Part shown: one piece after another, positions 1 to 7,177 of the stretch
Numbering within the stretch: position 1 is the stretch's first letter
How the letters are laid out: every line of letters starts with the position of its first letter
Origin: Bacteroidota bacterium
Lineage (GTDB): Bacteria > Bacteroidota > Bacteroidia > Chitinophagales > Chitinophagaceae
Direction of reading: 5' to 3'
NCBI GenBank assembly: GCA_023418315.1
Contig: JAEZZY010000059.1
Span: 1 to 11,628 of the forward strand
Length of the DNA: 11,628 bases
Translations under genes and position numbers: made by a program
The notes under the pieces: model-generated
What the model saw: only the letters and a program-made list of their open reading frames with translations
Told to the model about the DNA's origin: nothing
The model's database searches: none

Positions 1-1
1 A

Positions 2-466
2 CGCACACCCTGGCGAGCCGTACTGAGCGCCACCGGAATGCTGGGTAAACACGGATTCATTACCGCCGATTATGAATATGTAGATTACAAATCGGCGCGC
101 CTGGGATTTTCTTCAGAATATACGGATGAAGAAAGCATCCGCAATGCGGATATTCGCAGGCTGTATCAAGCTGCTTCCAACTTTCGCGTAGGTATTGAAG
201 GGAAATTGCAAAACTTTTTTATACGGGGCGGATTCGGTTATTATGGAAGTCCGTTTCAGAATAGCACAAGCAGCATGAACCATATAAATATTTCCGGCGG
301 TATAGGCTTTAGAACCCCGCATACGTTTATAGACTTAGGATTTATGCACACCCGTTTTGAGGAGCTCCAAAACGCTTATACCCTGCCTGCGCCTTATCTG
401 TCGCCCGTAGCGAATCTGCAAAACAGCTGGAACAATATCGCTTTGACCGTAGGGTTTAAAATGTGA
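2..466 (+). CDS. OMPP1/FadL/TodX-type outer membrane protein, C-terminal part (5' end outside window)
   Basis: The reading frame is already open at the first bases of the window (it reads RTPWRAVLSATGMLGKHGF before and just after the first visible Met at 38), so the gene is truncated by the window edge and that Met is internal. About 154 residues are visible. The TPWR motif, followed by alternating amphipathic beta strands with aromatic residues at strand ends (ITADYEYVDY, FRVGIEGKL, ISGGIGFR, IDLGFMHTRF, IALTVGFKM), matches the C-terminal barrel of the Bacteroidota OMPP1/FadL/TodX family. These are outer membrane barrels for hydrophobic substrates. The substrate cannot be told from this part. 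The gene ends at TGA and is followed after 11 bp by a strong hairpin. It converges with the metal-uptake operon on the other strand. The family call is fairly sure; another 14-strand barrel protein is the alternative. Confidence 0.75.
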   Translation, partial: RTPWRAVLSATGMLGKHGFITADYEYVDYKSARLGFSSEYTDEESIRNADIRRLYQAASNFRVGIEGKLQNFFIRGGFGYYGSPFQNSTSSMNHINISGGIGFRTPHTFIDLGFMHTRFEELQNAYTLPAPYLSPVANLQNSWNNIALTVGFKM

Positions 467-477
467 TTTTATTTATA

Positions 478-527
478 CCAAGCAAAGACCTCGAAAGCTT
501 AGGAAAACCTTCGAGGTCTTTGCTTGG
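478..527. terminator. Long perfect hairpin between convergent genes, likely bidirectional terminator
   Basis: The 18-base arm at 478-495 (begins CCAAGCAAAGACC) is perfectly complementary to 510-527, with a 14-base loop. It lies 11 bp after the stop of the outer membrane protein gene and 80 bp beyond the stop of the convergent lipoprotein gene. Both flanks are T/A-rich (TGTATTTTATAA on the + side, TATAAATAAAAT on the - side) but neither carries a long uninterrupted U tract. Termination of both transcripts is therefore likely but not certain. Confidence 0.7.
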
Positions 528-608
528 ATGTATTTTATAAGCTCAGAAATTCCATTTTGATTAAGAGGATAAATTGGAATTATAGGCGTTCTTCTATTCT
601 GTTTTCTT

Positions 609-1181
609 CTATTCTATCCGTACCGGAAACATGGCTTCTATATCCGTTTCTCCGCCGGAAGCTGTGGGCGTAGCGCCATCTTTATCGGTCGGAGCATGCA
701 GGAGGTAAACGGTTAAGCTGCCTGTACCCGCATTGCCCGTAGTGAATTTTACAGACTGATTAAGCGGTTTGCCGGCATCGTCTTTATTGCCGTCTGTTGG
801 AGTGATGGAGCCGCTGCCACTTATCGGTTCCGAAAGAAACAGAAAAAGATGATCTTCGCTTTCATCCAGTATTTCGGCGGTGATGTCTTCGGCAGGGCTT
901 TCTTTTTCATTCAGCACTTCCAGGGCTACATTATAAGTAGTATGGGGCGCAAGCGCAATCGTATCAATCGTTACCGTGCCCTGTGTGGTATTTCCAAACC
1001 CGTTTTCTATTTTATAAACGAAAGATCGGGAGAAACCTCCGTCGCCGGTTACGTTCAGTTTTAAGGTGGTGATTAATTCCTGCTCCATAGGCACGGGTGG
1101 ATTTTCTTCTTTCTTACAGGCAGCGAAAAGAAAAGAAATTGCTGCGATGAAAATGCTGCTTTTAAAAATGTTTTTGTTCAT
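609..1181 (-). CDS. Lipoprotein partner of the adjacent TonB-dependent receptor
   Basis: This 190-residue protein begins with a lipoprotein signal peptide: Lys at position 3, a hydrophobic stretch 10-20, and lipobox LFAAC with the lipidated Cys at 22, followed by KKEE. The mature part is a beta-rich single domain. It has the features ELITTLKLNV, LAPHTTYNVALEVLNE, ITAEILDESEDHLFLF, KFTTGNAGTGSLTVYLLH and a C-terminal GGETDIEAMFPVRIE. I recognise this pattern from Bacteroidota lipoproteins encoded next to TonB-dependent receptors, sometimes annotated as 'type 1 periplasmic binding fold'. Its biochemical role is not established. It starts 32 bp after the receptor's stop in the same operon, so it probably works in the outer membrane as a surface or periplasmic helper for the same substrate. 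The stop lies within a 12-bp direct repeat. Confidence 0.8.
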   Translation of the reverse strand: MNKNIFKSSIFIAAISFLFAACKKEENPPVPMEQELITTLKLNVTGDGGFSRSFVYKIENGFGNTTQGTVTIDTIALAPHTTYNVALEVLNEKESPAEDITAEILDESEDHLFLFLSEPISGSGSITPTDGNKDDAGKPLNQSVKFTTGNAGTGSLTVYLLHAPTDKDGATPTASGGETDIEAMFPVRIE

Positions 1182-1213
1182 GTTTGTAGATTTAAATTTT
1201 TTATGAATAAGGA

Positions 1214-3529
1214 TTAAAATTGAAAGGGTACAGTAAGCCGCAATACGATATTCCTGCCCGGCTTATCCAGGAAATACCGGAAAACGTCCATATAATCGCG
1301 GTACTTTGTATTCAGCAGATTATGGACGCTAAGGCTCATGTTTATAGGCTGTTTTGCAAGCGTATATTGCGCGCCTATCGCCGCATCCAGCAAAAAATAT
1401 TCCTTTGGCGGGCGAGGATAATCTATCGCATCAAAATCTTGCGGGATACGGGTTTGGCGGAACACATAATTTCCGCTAATGTCAAAAAATACATTTTTCC
1501 ATTTTTCGCTCAAGTTTTTATGAAAGTGTGTAGCGGCAGAGATTCTGTCGGAGGGCATCAGGATAAGCCAGGCGTTAGCCGTTCTGTTGCGTGCCCGCAG
1601 TAAAGAGCCTTTTGCAGAAAGCGACCACCAATTTTTCCAATCATAGCGTAGGGATACATCCGCCCCGTTGAGCCAGGCGTTTGTTTGCCTATAATGAAAG
1701 GTTTTATAGTAGCCCCGGATGGTCAGGATGCTTTCGCCCGGCTCCAGATAAATGTAGTTCTGAATAAATTGGCTGTATAGGGAAACCGTAGTGTGCAGTT
1801 TTTGTCCTATGGAATATTCGTTGTCAATGCCTATGCTATACGCGTTTTCCGGACGAAGGTCTTTATTCCCCAGCTCTATGCGTGCTGCCCCCTGATGCAT
1901 TCCTGCGCTGAAAAGTTCATTAGCCTGCGGTGCACGCCAGGCGCTGGCAAGAGTGGCGTTCCAGTTCCACCGGTCATTAACCTGATGCCGGATACCCAGC
2001 GTGCTGGAAACGTTGTGGTAGTCGAACGCATAATAAACAATCTGTTGATTATTGCCCTGCGGATTATACACGCCATAGTGGCGCAGGTCATAACGCAAGC
2101 CGGCTTCCAGTTCTATAGTATGCAGGCGGTATCGTTCTATAAGATAGCCCGCAGCTCCCTGGCTTTGGTAGGTAGGGATGAAGATGCGGTCGCCATTCTG
2201 AAAGCGGTTATCCTGGGAAGTCAAATCCATACCTATTTCGCCATTTAAACCCAGCCATTTTTTATGATCCAGATGGAGGTTGAGCGAATGGGTTTGCAAG
2301 GTCAGATTCAGTTGTGCTTTCCCGTTTTCTATCCGTATGATGTCATATTCCTGACGGAAATTATGCTGATAGCCATAGGTAAGATGCAACCTGCCTACTC
2401 TGCTGTCTGCATATCCTTTTAGTTTCACCAATTGATGTGTTACTTGCTGTTTAGGGCGGTTCACTTCATAGCTGAAATCAGATTGCACCAGTGGCACGGG
2501 GCTGTGGATGGCATTCAGCAAATCTTGCCTGCTGCCCGTATGCGAGCCGGTATAAAGCCCTATACCCGTATTGAATCGGCTATAATAGACCTCGGCGCCA
2601 TAATGGAGTTTTCGGTAGGCTACATTACCGGAAAAATTGTCTTCCTGCACACCGGTATTCGCTACCCAATAACCCGGTATGCGATAAGTGCCTCCCTTTT
2701 TATAGCTGCCTTGCACCCGAAAGCTAAGCGCGGGTATTTTTTTGAACGTATGTTGCAACATCAGCGAGCCTACCCCCATTCTGTTGTTAGAATGTCCTGA
2801 AAGGTTCAGTTCGCCGCTCCAGCCCGGGCGAGTGGGTATTGGCGTTGGCGTTACCAACACTACGCCGCCAATCGCATCAGTGCCGTAGCGCACGCCGGCG
2901 GCGCCTTTCAATACCGTAACAGAACCGGCGGTATAGGGGTCAATATTAGGCGCATGTTCCGCTCCCCATTGCTGGTCTTCCTGGCGGATGCCGTTGTTAA
3001 GTATCAGGATGCGGTTGCTGTGCAAGCCGTGAATAACGGGTTTGGCTATGGTAGCTCCGTTGCTGAGCGTGCTGAGTCCGTTTATCTGCTCCAGCATATT
3101 CGCTAAGTTTTTTCCCTGATGGGCATTCAGCAGTTCCTTGCCTATGTTTTCTTTGGATTGGATAAGATGTTTTTTTTGCGCATCGGAAACAGTTACTTCT
3201 TTCAGATGGTGCAGCGCATAATTTACCTTCACCCTTATAGGCTTGTTCCCGTTTATTTCAAGGGTTATTCGCTTTTCTTCATACGCGGCGCCTTGTATGC
3301 GGATGATGTATTTTCCCTCACAAATGCTATCCAGCACCAGGCTTCCGTTTTCATTTGTTTCAAAAGCTTTGCCCAGCGTTTCTACAAAAACGGCAGCAGG
3401 ATAGACCGGCGAGAAATCATGCGTTTCCACAAAGGTCAGTTTTACGGTATTAGCGCAACGAGGCTGCGCATGAGCGGAGGTGATAGCAAAGGCTATAAGC
3501 AACCCCATGCTCCATATAATGCGTATCAT
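1214..3529 (-). CDS. TonB-dependent outer membrane receptor, probably for a metal or metal complex
   Basis: The call uses the ATG at 3529, giving 771 residues, because it puts a standard signal peptide (MIRIIWSMGLLIAFAITSAHA, cleavage near residue 21) at the N-terminus. An in-frame ATG at 3583 would add 18 residues (789 total) in front of that signal. In order: a carboxypeptidase-regulatory-like domain (about 28-104), a TonB-box-like KEVTVS (110-115), a plug domain (about 120-230) with HGLHSNRILILNNGIR, QWGAEHAPNID, VLKGAAGVRYG and IGGVVLV, then a 22-strand-type barrel ending in a terminal Phe (VPFQF). The His-rich plug signature is shared with a receptor group that includes ZnuD-like zinc receptors. 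Together with a His/Cys-rich upstream gene this suggests zinc or another transition metal. The receptor call is secure; the substrate is an inference. Confidence 0.95.
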   Translation of the reverse strand: MIRIIWSMGLLIAFAITSAHAQPRCANTVKLTFVETHDFSPVYPAAVFVETLGKAFETNENGSLVLDSICEGKYIIRIQGAAYEEKRITLEINGNKPIRVKVNYALHHLKEVTVSDAQKKHLIQSKENIGKELLNAHQGKNLANMLEQINGLSTLSNGATIAKPVIHGLHSNRILILNNGIRQEDQQWGAEHAPNIDPYTAGSVTVLKGAAGVRYGTDAIGGVVLVTPTPIPTRPGWSGELNLSGHSNNRMGVGSLMLQHTFKKIPALSFRVQGSYKKGGTYRIPGYWVANTGVQEDNFSGNVAYRKLHYGAEVYYSRFNTGIGLYTGSHTGSRQDLLNAIHSPVPLVQSDFSYEVNRPKQQVTHQLVKLKGYADSRVGRLHLTYGYQHNFRQEYDIIRIENGKAQLNLTLQTHSLNLHLDHKKWLGLNGEIGMDLTSQDNRFQNGDRIFIPTYQSQGAAGYLIERYRLHTIELEAGLRYDLRHYGVYNPQGNNQQIVYYAFDYHNVSSTLGIRHQVNDRWNWNATLASAWRAPQANELFSAGMHQGAARIELGNKDLRPENAYSIGIDNEYSIGQKLHTTVSLYSQFIQNYIYLEPGESILTIRGYYKTFHYRQTNAWLNGADVSLRYDWKNWWSLSAKGSLLRARNRTANAWLILMPSDRISAATHFHKNLSEKWKNVFFDISGNYVFRQTRIPQDFDAIDYPRPPKEYFLLDAAIGAQYTLAKQPINMSLSVHNLLNTKYRDYMDVFRYFLDKPGRNIVLRLTVPFQF

Positions 3530-3658
3530 CCGGGATGATTTTCTAAGAAGTAAAAATGGAAAAAACGGACTGTGTAGAGGCATTGCGCAAGCAACCGCAC
3601 ATAAAGCGTAGAAAAATCCCGCACTTATATTTTCGGGCGAAAAAAATAATGTCCTGCG

Positions 3659-4000
3659 CTATGCCGATGCGGGCGGTCCGCGCAAGCAGGTGAAGAAGCG
3701 CTCTTTCGCAGGCAATAGGGAAAGAACATGCGCTACCGGTTTTTGATAAGAAGGAGGTAAAATTTCAATACGGGGAATGTAGGTATCGGCGTAAAAGGGC
3801 GCGAGTGAATTTTCCAGAAAACTACAATGGTGGTGCTGCGTTTCAAAAGATAACTCCCCTTTGTAATGTTGGTGATTATTGCAATGTACCGTGTCTTCGT
3901 GGCCGGCAAACTGATGTATAAATTCCTTAGCCGTGCTGCCGAAGAGTATCAGCAGCGCCAGAAACAAAGAAAAGATACGATATGTGAGCCGTTGCTTCAA
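3659..4000 (-). CDS. Small exported His/Cys-rich protein heading the receptor operon
   Basis: This is a 113-residue protein read from a TTG start; the frame has no ATG between the upstream stop and the signal sequence. It has a basic start (KQRLTYR), one hydrophobic segment at about 10-22 that acts as signal peptide or anchor, then GSTAKEFIHQFAGHEDTVHC. A dense cluster of possible metal ligands follows: His29, His34, His39, Cys40, His43, His45, His56-58 and Cys59. Short Bacteroidota proteins with KEF-H-GHED-HC motifs typically sit upstream of TonB-dependent receptors. No enzymatic domain is visible. A role in binding or sensing periplasmic metal is inferred from the ligands and from the 129-bp (or 75-bp, with the upstream receptor start) gap to the receptor gene. 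It is probably the first gene of the three-gene operon. Confidence 0.75.
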   Translation of the reverse strand: MKQRLTYRIFSLFLALLILFGSTAKEFIHQFAGHEDTVHCNNHQHYKGELSFETQHHHCSFLENSLAPFYADTYIPRIEILPPSYQKPVAHVLSLLPAKERFFTCLRGPPASA

Positions 4001-4019
4001 GAGGCAATGAAAGAAGGTG

Positions 4020-4027
4020 CAAAACTA
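4020..4027 (-). promoter_or_regulatory. Candidate -7 box for the metal-uptake operon
   Basis: On the minus strand this reads TAGTTTTG, a full match to the Bacteroidota -7 element TAnnTTTG, 19 bp upstream of the TTG start of the His/Cys-rich gene. A convincing TTTG at the -33 spacing is not visible and no clear Fur- or Zur-type dyad was found, so this is a weak call. Confidence 0.3.
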
Positions 4028-4101
4028 TGATTATTTTTTGTTTTGCCGTCTTGAGTGGTGAAAGACAATAAGACGAAGCGTAATGAAATACCGATAAAAA
4101 A

Positions 4102-4133
4102 ATCCTATAAGGTGAGTGAAAACCTTATAGGAT
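4102..4133 (-). terminator. Rho-independent terminator of the catalase gene
   Basis: ATCCTATAAGGT (4102-4113) is perfectly complementary to 4122-4133, a 12-bp stem with an 8-base loop. On the minus strand the stem is followed by a run of seven T (complement of 4096-4102). It starts about 35 bp after the catalase stop and separates that gene from the metal-uptake operon. Confidence 0.88.
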
Positions 4134-4167
4134 GGTTCAGGTATGTCAATGAGATTGACCTTATTGA

Positions 4168-5685
4168 TTAGCCTTTTGTAGCCCGTGGCGCCCAGCGGTC
4201 GTAGGGTGTAAGGTCAAAGCTGTTTACTTCTTCCATGCTCAGTCCGAGGGCATTTGCCACGCCTTCTCCATATTCCGGATCGGCTTTGTAACAATTGCGG
4301 ATATGCCGGATCTGGATAAATTTCTCCGCTCCTCCTACTTGTGCGGCGGTGTTTTTAAACAGCAGGTCTGCCTTACCGTCGGCTTTAATGATTCGGAACA
4401 AATTTCCGGGTTGTGTGTAGTAATCTTCATCATCGTCCCGGTAGTTATGTGCATACGCAGCGCCTTCCAGTTCTAAGGGCGGTTCTTTGGTTTGGGGTTG
4501 TTCCTGCCATTCGCCATAGCTGTTGGGCTCATAATGTTTCGCATCGCCATAGTTGCCGTCCACCCGCATAGCGCCATCCCTATGGAAGGCATGATAAGGG
4601 CAAGTCGGTTTGTTTACAGGGATTTGATAATGATTTACGCCGAGGCGATAACGTTGTGCATCTCCATAGGAAAATAATCTTCCTTGCAGCATTTTATCGG
4701 GTGAGAAACCAATGCCCGGAACAATATTCGTAGGGTTGAAAGCGGCTTGCTCTACATCCTGAAAATAATTGTCGGGATTTCTGTTAAGCTCAAATTCTCC
4801 CACAGGAATCAGCGGAAAATCTTTTTTAGACCAAACCTTCGTCAGGTCAAACGGATGAAACCGATAGGTTTTTGCCTGCTCTTCGGTCATGATTTGCACA
4901 TACATTTTCCATTTGGGAAAATCTTTCCGTTCTATAGCGTCAAACAAATCGCGTTGTGCAGATTCGCGGTCTGTTCCTACAATTTTAGCGGCTTCTTCAT
5001 CCGAAAGATTGTCGATGCCTTGCTGGGTAACAAAATGAAATTTCACCCAATGTCTTATATTGTCTTTGTTGATAAAGCTGTACGTATGGCTGCCAAAACC
5101 GTGCATGTGGCGATAGCCGTTGGGGATACCCCTATCGCTCATCACGATGGTTACCTGGTGCAAAGCTTCGGGGAGGAGTGTCCAGAAATCCCAATTGGCA
5201 TTGGCATCTCTCAGGTTGGTTTTAGGATTGCGTTTTACGGCATGGTTCAAATCCGGAAATTTCATAGGGTCGCGGAAGAAAAACACAGGTGTGTTGTTCC
5301 CTACCAAATCCCAAATTCCTTCATCGGTATAGTATTTCATGGCAAATCCCCGGATGTCTCTTTCCGCATCCGCTGCACCGCGCTCGCCCGCCACAGTGGA
5401 GAAGCGTACAAACATATCGGTTTTCTTTCCCACCCGGCTAAAGATGCCGGCTTTGGTGTACTGCGTGATGTCGTGTGTAACGGTAAAGGTTCCGAATGCA
5501 CCGGAGCCTTTGGCGTGCATTCTTCTTTCAGGAATCACTTCCCGGTCGAAGTTGGCCATTTTCTCTAAGAACCAGAAATCCTGCATCAGCATAGGACCAC
5601 GAGGACCGGCAGTTTGCACATTCTGATTGTCAGGAACCGGAGCGCCGGTCTGCCTGGTGAGCTTTGGTTTTTTTGGGGTATCCAT
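4168..5685 (-). CDS. katA: Monofunctional heme catalase (small-subunit clade)
   Basis: This 505-residue enzyme disproportionates hydrogen peroxide to water and oxygen in the cytoplasm. Both family signatures are present. The distal heme-pocket motif is FDREVIPERRMHAKGSGAFG with the catalytic His at 57. The proximal motif RLFSYGDAQRYRLG carries the axial heme-ligand Tyr at 340. The conserved Asn of the pocket is in VGNNTPVFFFRDP (130/131). NADPH-region motifs such as RHMHGFGSHTYSFIN are also present. The length fits small-subunit, clade-3-type catalases; the C-terminal flavodoxin-like extension of large catalases is absent. There is no signal peptide. The gene is single, with its own terminator downstream and a candidate promoter box 25 bp upstream. 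No OxyR or PerR gene or clear operator is visible here. The family call is certain; the symbol follows the usual name for this clade. Confidence 0.97.
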   Translation of the reverse strand: MDTPKKPKLTRQTGAPVPDNQNVQTAGPRGPMLMQDFWFLEKMANFDREVIPERRMHAKGSGAFGTFTVTHDITQYTKAGIFSRVGKKTDMFVRFSTVAGERGAADAERDIRGFAMKYYTDEGIWDLVGNNTPVFFFRDPMKFPDLNHAVKRNPKTNLRDANANWDFWTLLPEALHQVTIVMSDRGIPNGYRHMHGFGSHTYSFINKDNIRHWVKFHFVTQQGIDNLSDEEAAKIVGTDRESAQRDLFDAIERKDFPKWKMYVQIMTEEQAKTYRFHPFDLTKVWSKKDFPLIPVGEFELNRNPDNYFQDVEQAAFNPTNIVPGIGFSPDKMLQGRLFSYGDAQRYRLGVNHYQIPVNKPTCPYHAFHRDGAMRVDGNYGDAKHYEPNSYGEWQEQPQTKEPPLELEGAAYAHNYRDDDEDYYTQPGNLFRIIKADGKADLLFKNTAAQVGGAEKFIQIRHIRNCYKADPEYGEGVANALGLSMEEVNSFDLTPYDRWAPRATKG

Positions 5686-5710
5686 ATCCGTTTGCTTTAA
5701 AAGGTGTAAC

Positions 5711-5718
5711 CAAAAATA
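5711..5718 (-). promoter_or_regulatory. Candidate -7 box for the catalase gene
   Basis: On the minus strand this reads TATTTTTG (TAnnTTTG), 25 bp upstream of the catalase ATG. A TTTG occurs only 14 bp further upstream, closer than the usual 17-23 bp spacing, so the -33 element is not supported. Confidence 0.35.
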
Positions 5719-5773
5719 AGGTTATTACCATTCAAATGCTATTGCTTCTCCGATTGTTTTTCAATTCTTGGTG

Positions 5774-6337
5774 TCATTTTTCTATATCAATCTCGTATTT
5801 GTCTAAAAGTCCTGAAACACCTAAAAGAGAAAATTTTGCTTTCTTAATCCGGTTAATTTCCGGGTCAATGGAATAATTGTAAGAAGTCCGAAAGTCGGCT
5901 TTTTCAAGTGTCGTGTGGTCAAAAATGGCTTGTGTCAAATTGCAGTTGTCAAACACCGCACTCGTCAAGTCGGTTTCTGCAAAGTCTGTTTCTTGTAACT
6001 GTGAATTTTTGAAAATCGTTTTTTTAATTTTTGTCTTGTAAAACGAAGAATGATTGAGTTGGCAACCGTCAAACGAAAACGAAAGTCCAAATTCGTTGCA
6101 TGTGTCAAACCGAAGTCCCAACATTTTACAGTCTTTGAATTTCACGTTCCGAAACGCTGTCTTGTTGAGTTTTGCCAAACTGAAATTACAGCCGTTGAAT
6201 GTGCAGTCAATAAACTTAAATTCGGAAAGGTCGTTGTCGGCAAAATTGCAACTGTTGAACGTGCAGTTTTCATATTCGCCTTTTGTAGGCAAATCGTTTT
6301 TATCAAAGATTTTGTCTTGTGTAAAAATTCCCTGCAT
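5774..6337 (-). CDS. Pentapeptide repeat protein, McbG/Qnr-like
   Basis: At 187 residues, nearly the whole chain (about 20-155) follows the A(D/N)LxF pentapeptide pattern. Examples are CTFNSCNFADNDLSEFKF, CTFNGCNFSLAKL, AFRNVKFKDCKML, TDFAETDLTSAVF, CNLTQAIF and TLEKADF. This predicts a right-handed quadrilateral beta helix. The non-repeat C-terminus YSIDPEINRIKKAKFSLLG closely resembles the tail of the microcin B17 immunity protein McbG (also 187 residues). Related Qnr proteins protect DNA gyrase from fluoroquinolones by mimicking DNA. The sequence shows the fold and tail; gyrase protection is an inference. It is the first gene of the AT-rich block. Its upstream region carries half of the repeated boundary element, a terminator and a candidate promoter. 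A pentapeptide protein with an unrelated role is the alternative. Confidence 0.9.
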   Translation of the reverse strand: MQGIFTQDKIFDKNDLPTKGEYENCTFNSCNFADNDLSEFKFIDCTFNGCNFSLAKLNKTAFRNVKFKDCKMLGLRFDTCNEFGLSFSFDGCQLNHSSFYKTKIKKTIFKNSQLQETDFAETDLTSAVFDNCNLTQAIFDHTTLEKADFRTSYNYSIDPEINRIKKAKFSLLGVSGLLDKYEIDIEK

Positions 6338-6377
6338 TTGTCTGTTTAGTCATTTTGGGCGGTGTCCTATTCCACTT

Positions 6378-6400
6378 GCCCACGTCCGGCGGCTTTGCGA
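6378..6400 (-). repeat. Half boundary element (A-left), copy of 7683-7706
   Basis: The 23 bases beginning GCCCACGTCCGGCGG match the start of the full boundary element at 7683-7706 except for one missing A in the GCCCAAC core. It lies 40 bp upstream of the pentapeptide gene. The matching right half is found some 180 bp away (6582-6596), so this looks like a boundary site split by inserted sequence, or a leftover from cassette rearrangement. Confidence 0.75.
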
Positions 6401-6439
6401 GGACAATATATTTAGCACAATACAACCGGAAACTGCTTC

Positions 6440-6447
6440 CAAATTTA
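6440..6447 (-). promoter_or_regulatory. Candidate -7 box for the pentapeptide repeat gene
   Basis: The minus strand reads TAAATTTG, a full match to TAnnTTTG, about 100 bp before the pentapeptide gene. It sits just downstream of a terminator in the same direction, as expected for a new transcription unit. The -33 element is poor (TTTT 20 bp upstream). Confidence 0.35.
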
Positions 6448-6500
6448 CCACAAAGTTTCAAGCGGAGAAAACGGTTTGGCTGTTCTTTACCGGCAAAAAA

Positions 6501-6523
6501 ACAGCCTCCTATAATGAGGCTGT
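6501..6523 (-). terminator. Rho-independent terminator after the arr-DHFR unit
   Basis: ACAGCCTC (6501-6508) pairs with GAGGCTGT (6516-6523) around a 7-base loop. On the minus strand the stem runs into TTTTTT. It lies about 95 bp after the stop of the DHFR-fold gene and just beyond the boundary repeat, so it should end that transcript before the pentapeptide gene. Confidence 0.85.
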
Positions 6524-6532
6524 AAATAGGTT

Positions 6533-6600
6533 GATGAACGTCATTTTTTGAAGGGGTTGATTTTTGAAGGTAGTTGTGCAACGGCTACCCTTGTTAGCGG
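6533..6600 (-). repeat. Cassette boundary element A-right, copy of 9688-9750
   Basis: About 64 bases (6533-6596) align with 9688-9750, with roughly four-fifths identity and one gap. The best-conserved parts are GATGAACGT, TTTTTTGAAGG, AGTTGTGCAACGG and TACCCTTGTTA. In both places it starts within about 25 bp of the stop of the minus-strand gene before it. On the minus strand it begins CCGCTAAC-AAGGGTAGCC-GTTGCACAAC. CTAAC and GTTGCAC partly fit the RYYYAAC and GTTRRRY core sites of integron attC recombination sites. The other 280 bp between the flanking genes hold only this element, the terminator, a candidate promoter and the half element at 6378. Confidence 0.7.
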
Positions 6601-6617
6601 TTCGTTGTTTTTCATTG

Positions 6618-7169
6618 TCATTCTTTTTTCGGTTGGTAATACAGAATTATAGCTCCATTCTTAAAGGTTTTATTCTTAACGAGTTCAAAAATAATCCTGT
6701 CGTTTATGTTTTCAAATAAGGATAAGCCGTTTCCTTCCACCATTGGGTGTATGCACAGTTGGAATTCATCAATCAAATTAAGTTTCAGTAGTTGTATAAT
6801 TAAACTGCGACTACCTATAAAAATATCTTTTCCTGATTGTTTTTTGAGTTCTAAAACTGTTTCTTTTAAATCTCGATTTGCCAAGGTCGCACTTTGCCAA
6901 TCTACGTTTTTAAGCGTATGAGAGAAAACAATTTTTGGAATTTTGTCAATAGCAGCAGCAAAGTCGTTCATTGATTTTTCTTTGGAAGGATTTTCTAAAA
7001 ACGGCCGCCAAAATTCCATAAGCTTATAGGTTTTTCTGCCGTATAGAATTGCGCTTCCCTGTTCTAATAATTCTGTATAGTGTTGATGTATTTCTTCATC
7101 CGGAATTCCTGCTGTATGGTCGCAAATTCCGTCAAGTGTCATATTTATTGCTGCAATTACTTTTCTCAT
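6618..7169 (-). CDS. RibD C-terminal/dihydrofolate reductase-fold protein
   Basis: At 183 residues this fits the single-domain 'dihydrofolate reductase family protein' group (RibD_C, YyaP/YwjB-like). Motifs in order: VIAAINMTLDGICD at the N-terminus (first strand and substrate loop), ILYGRKTYKLMEFW (about 41-54, the nucleotide-binding GRxTY), KIVFSHTL, IFIGSRSLIIQLLKLNLIDE (about 116-135, second nucleotide loop), and HPMVEGNGLSLFE. These proteins bind NAD(P)H-like cofactors; most have no proven substrate, and true folate reduction or trimethoprim resistance cannot be claimed. Its ATG lies 8 bp after the stop of the arr gene, so the two are almost certainly cotranscribed. The boundary repeat follows about 20 bp after its stop. 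Confidence 0.88.
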   Translation of the reverse strand: MRKVIAAINMTLDGICDHTAGIPDEEIHQHYTELLEQGSAILYGRKTYKLMEFWRPFLENPSKEKSMNDFAAAIDKIPKIVFSHTLKNVDWQSATLANRDLKETVLELKKQSGKDIFIGSRSLIIQLLKLNLIDEFQLCIHPMVEGNGLSLFENINDRIIFELVKNKTFKNGAIILYYQPKKE

Positions 7170-7177
7170 ACTTTGTT

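Noticed and set aside
548..581. Seven-base inverted repeat AATTCCA / TGGAATT
   Set aside because: The arms are short and AT-rich with 20 bases between them; not convincing beside the strong hairpin at 478-527.
3530..3583. Longer start for the TonB-dependent receptor at 3583
   Set aside because: It would place 18 residues before a complete signal peptide; the ATG at 3529 gives a normal one. The longer form is not excluded.
4747..5568. 273-codon open frame on the + strand
   Set aside because: It lies antisense within the catalase gene, whose protein matches its family along the whole length; the + frame shows no recognisable domain.
6054..6551. 165-codon open frame on the + strand
   Set aside because: It is antisense to the well-supported pentapeptide repeat gene and crosses a terminator and repeats.
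6303..6581. 92-codon open frame on the - strand
   Set aside because: It covers the boundary halves and terminator and overlaps the pentapeptide start; its composition is not protein-like and it contains an intrinsic terminator.
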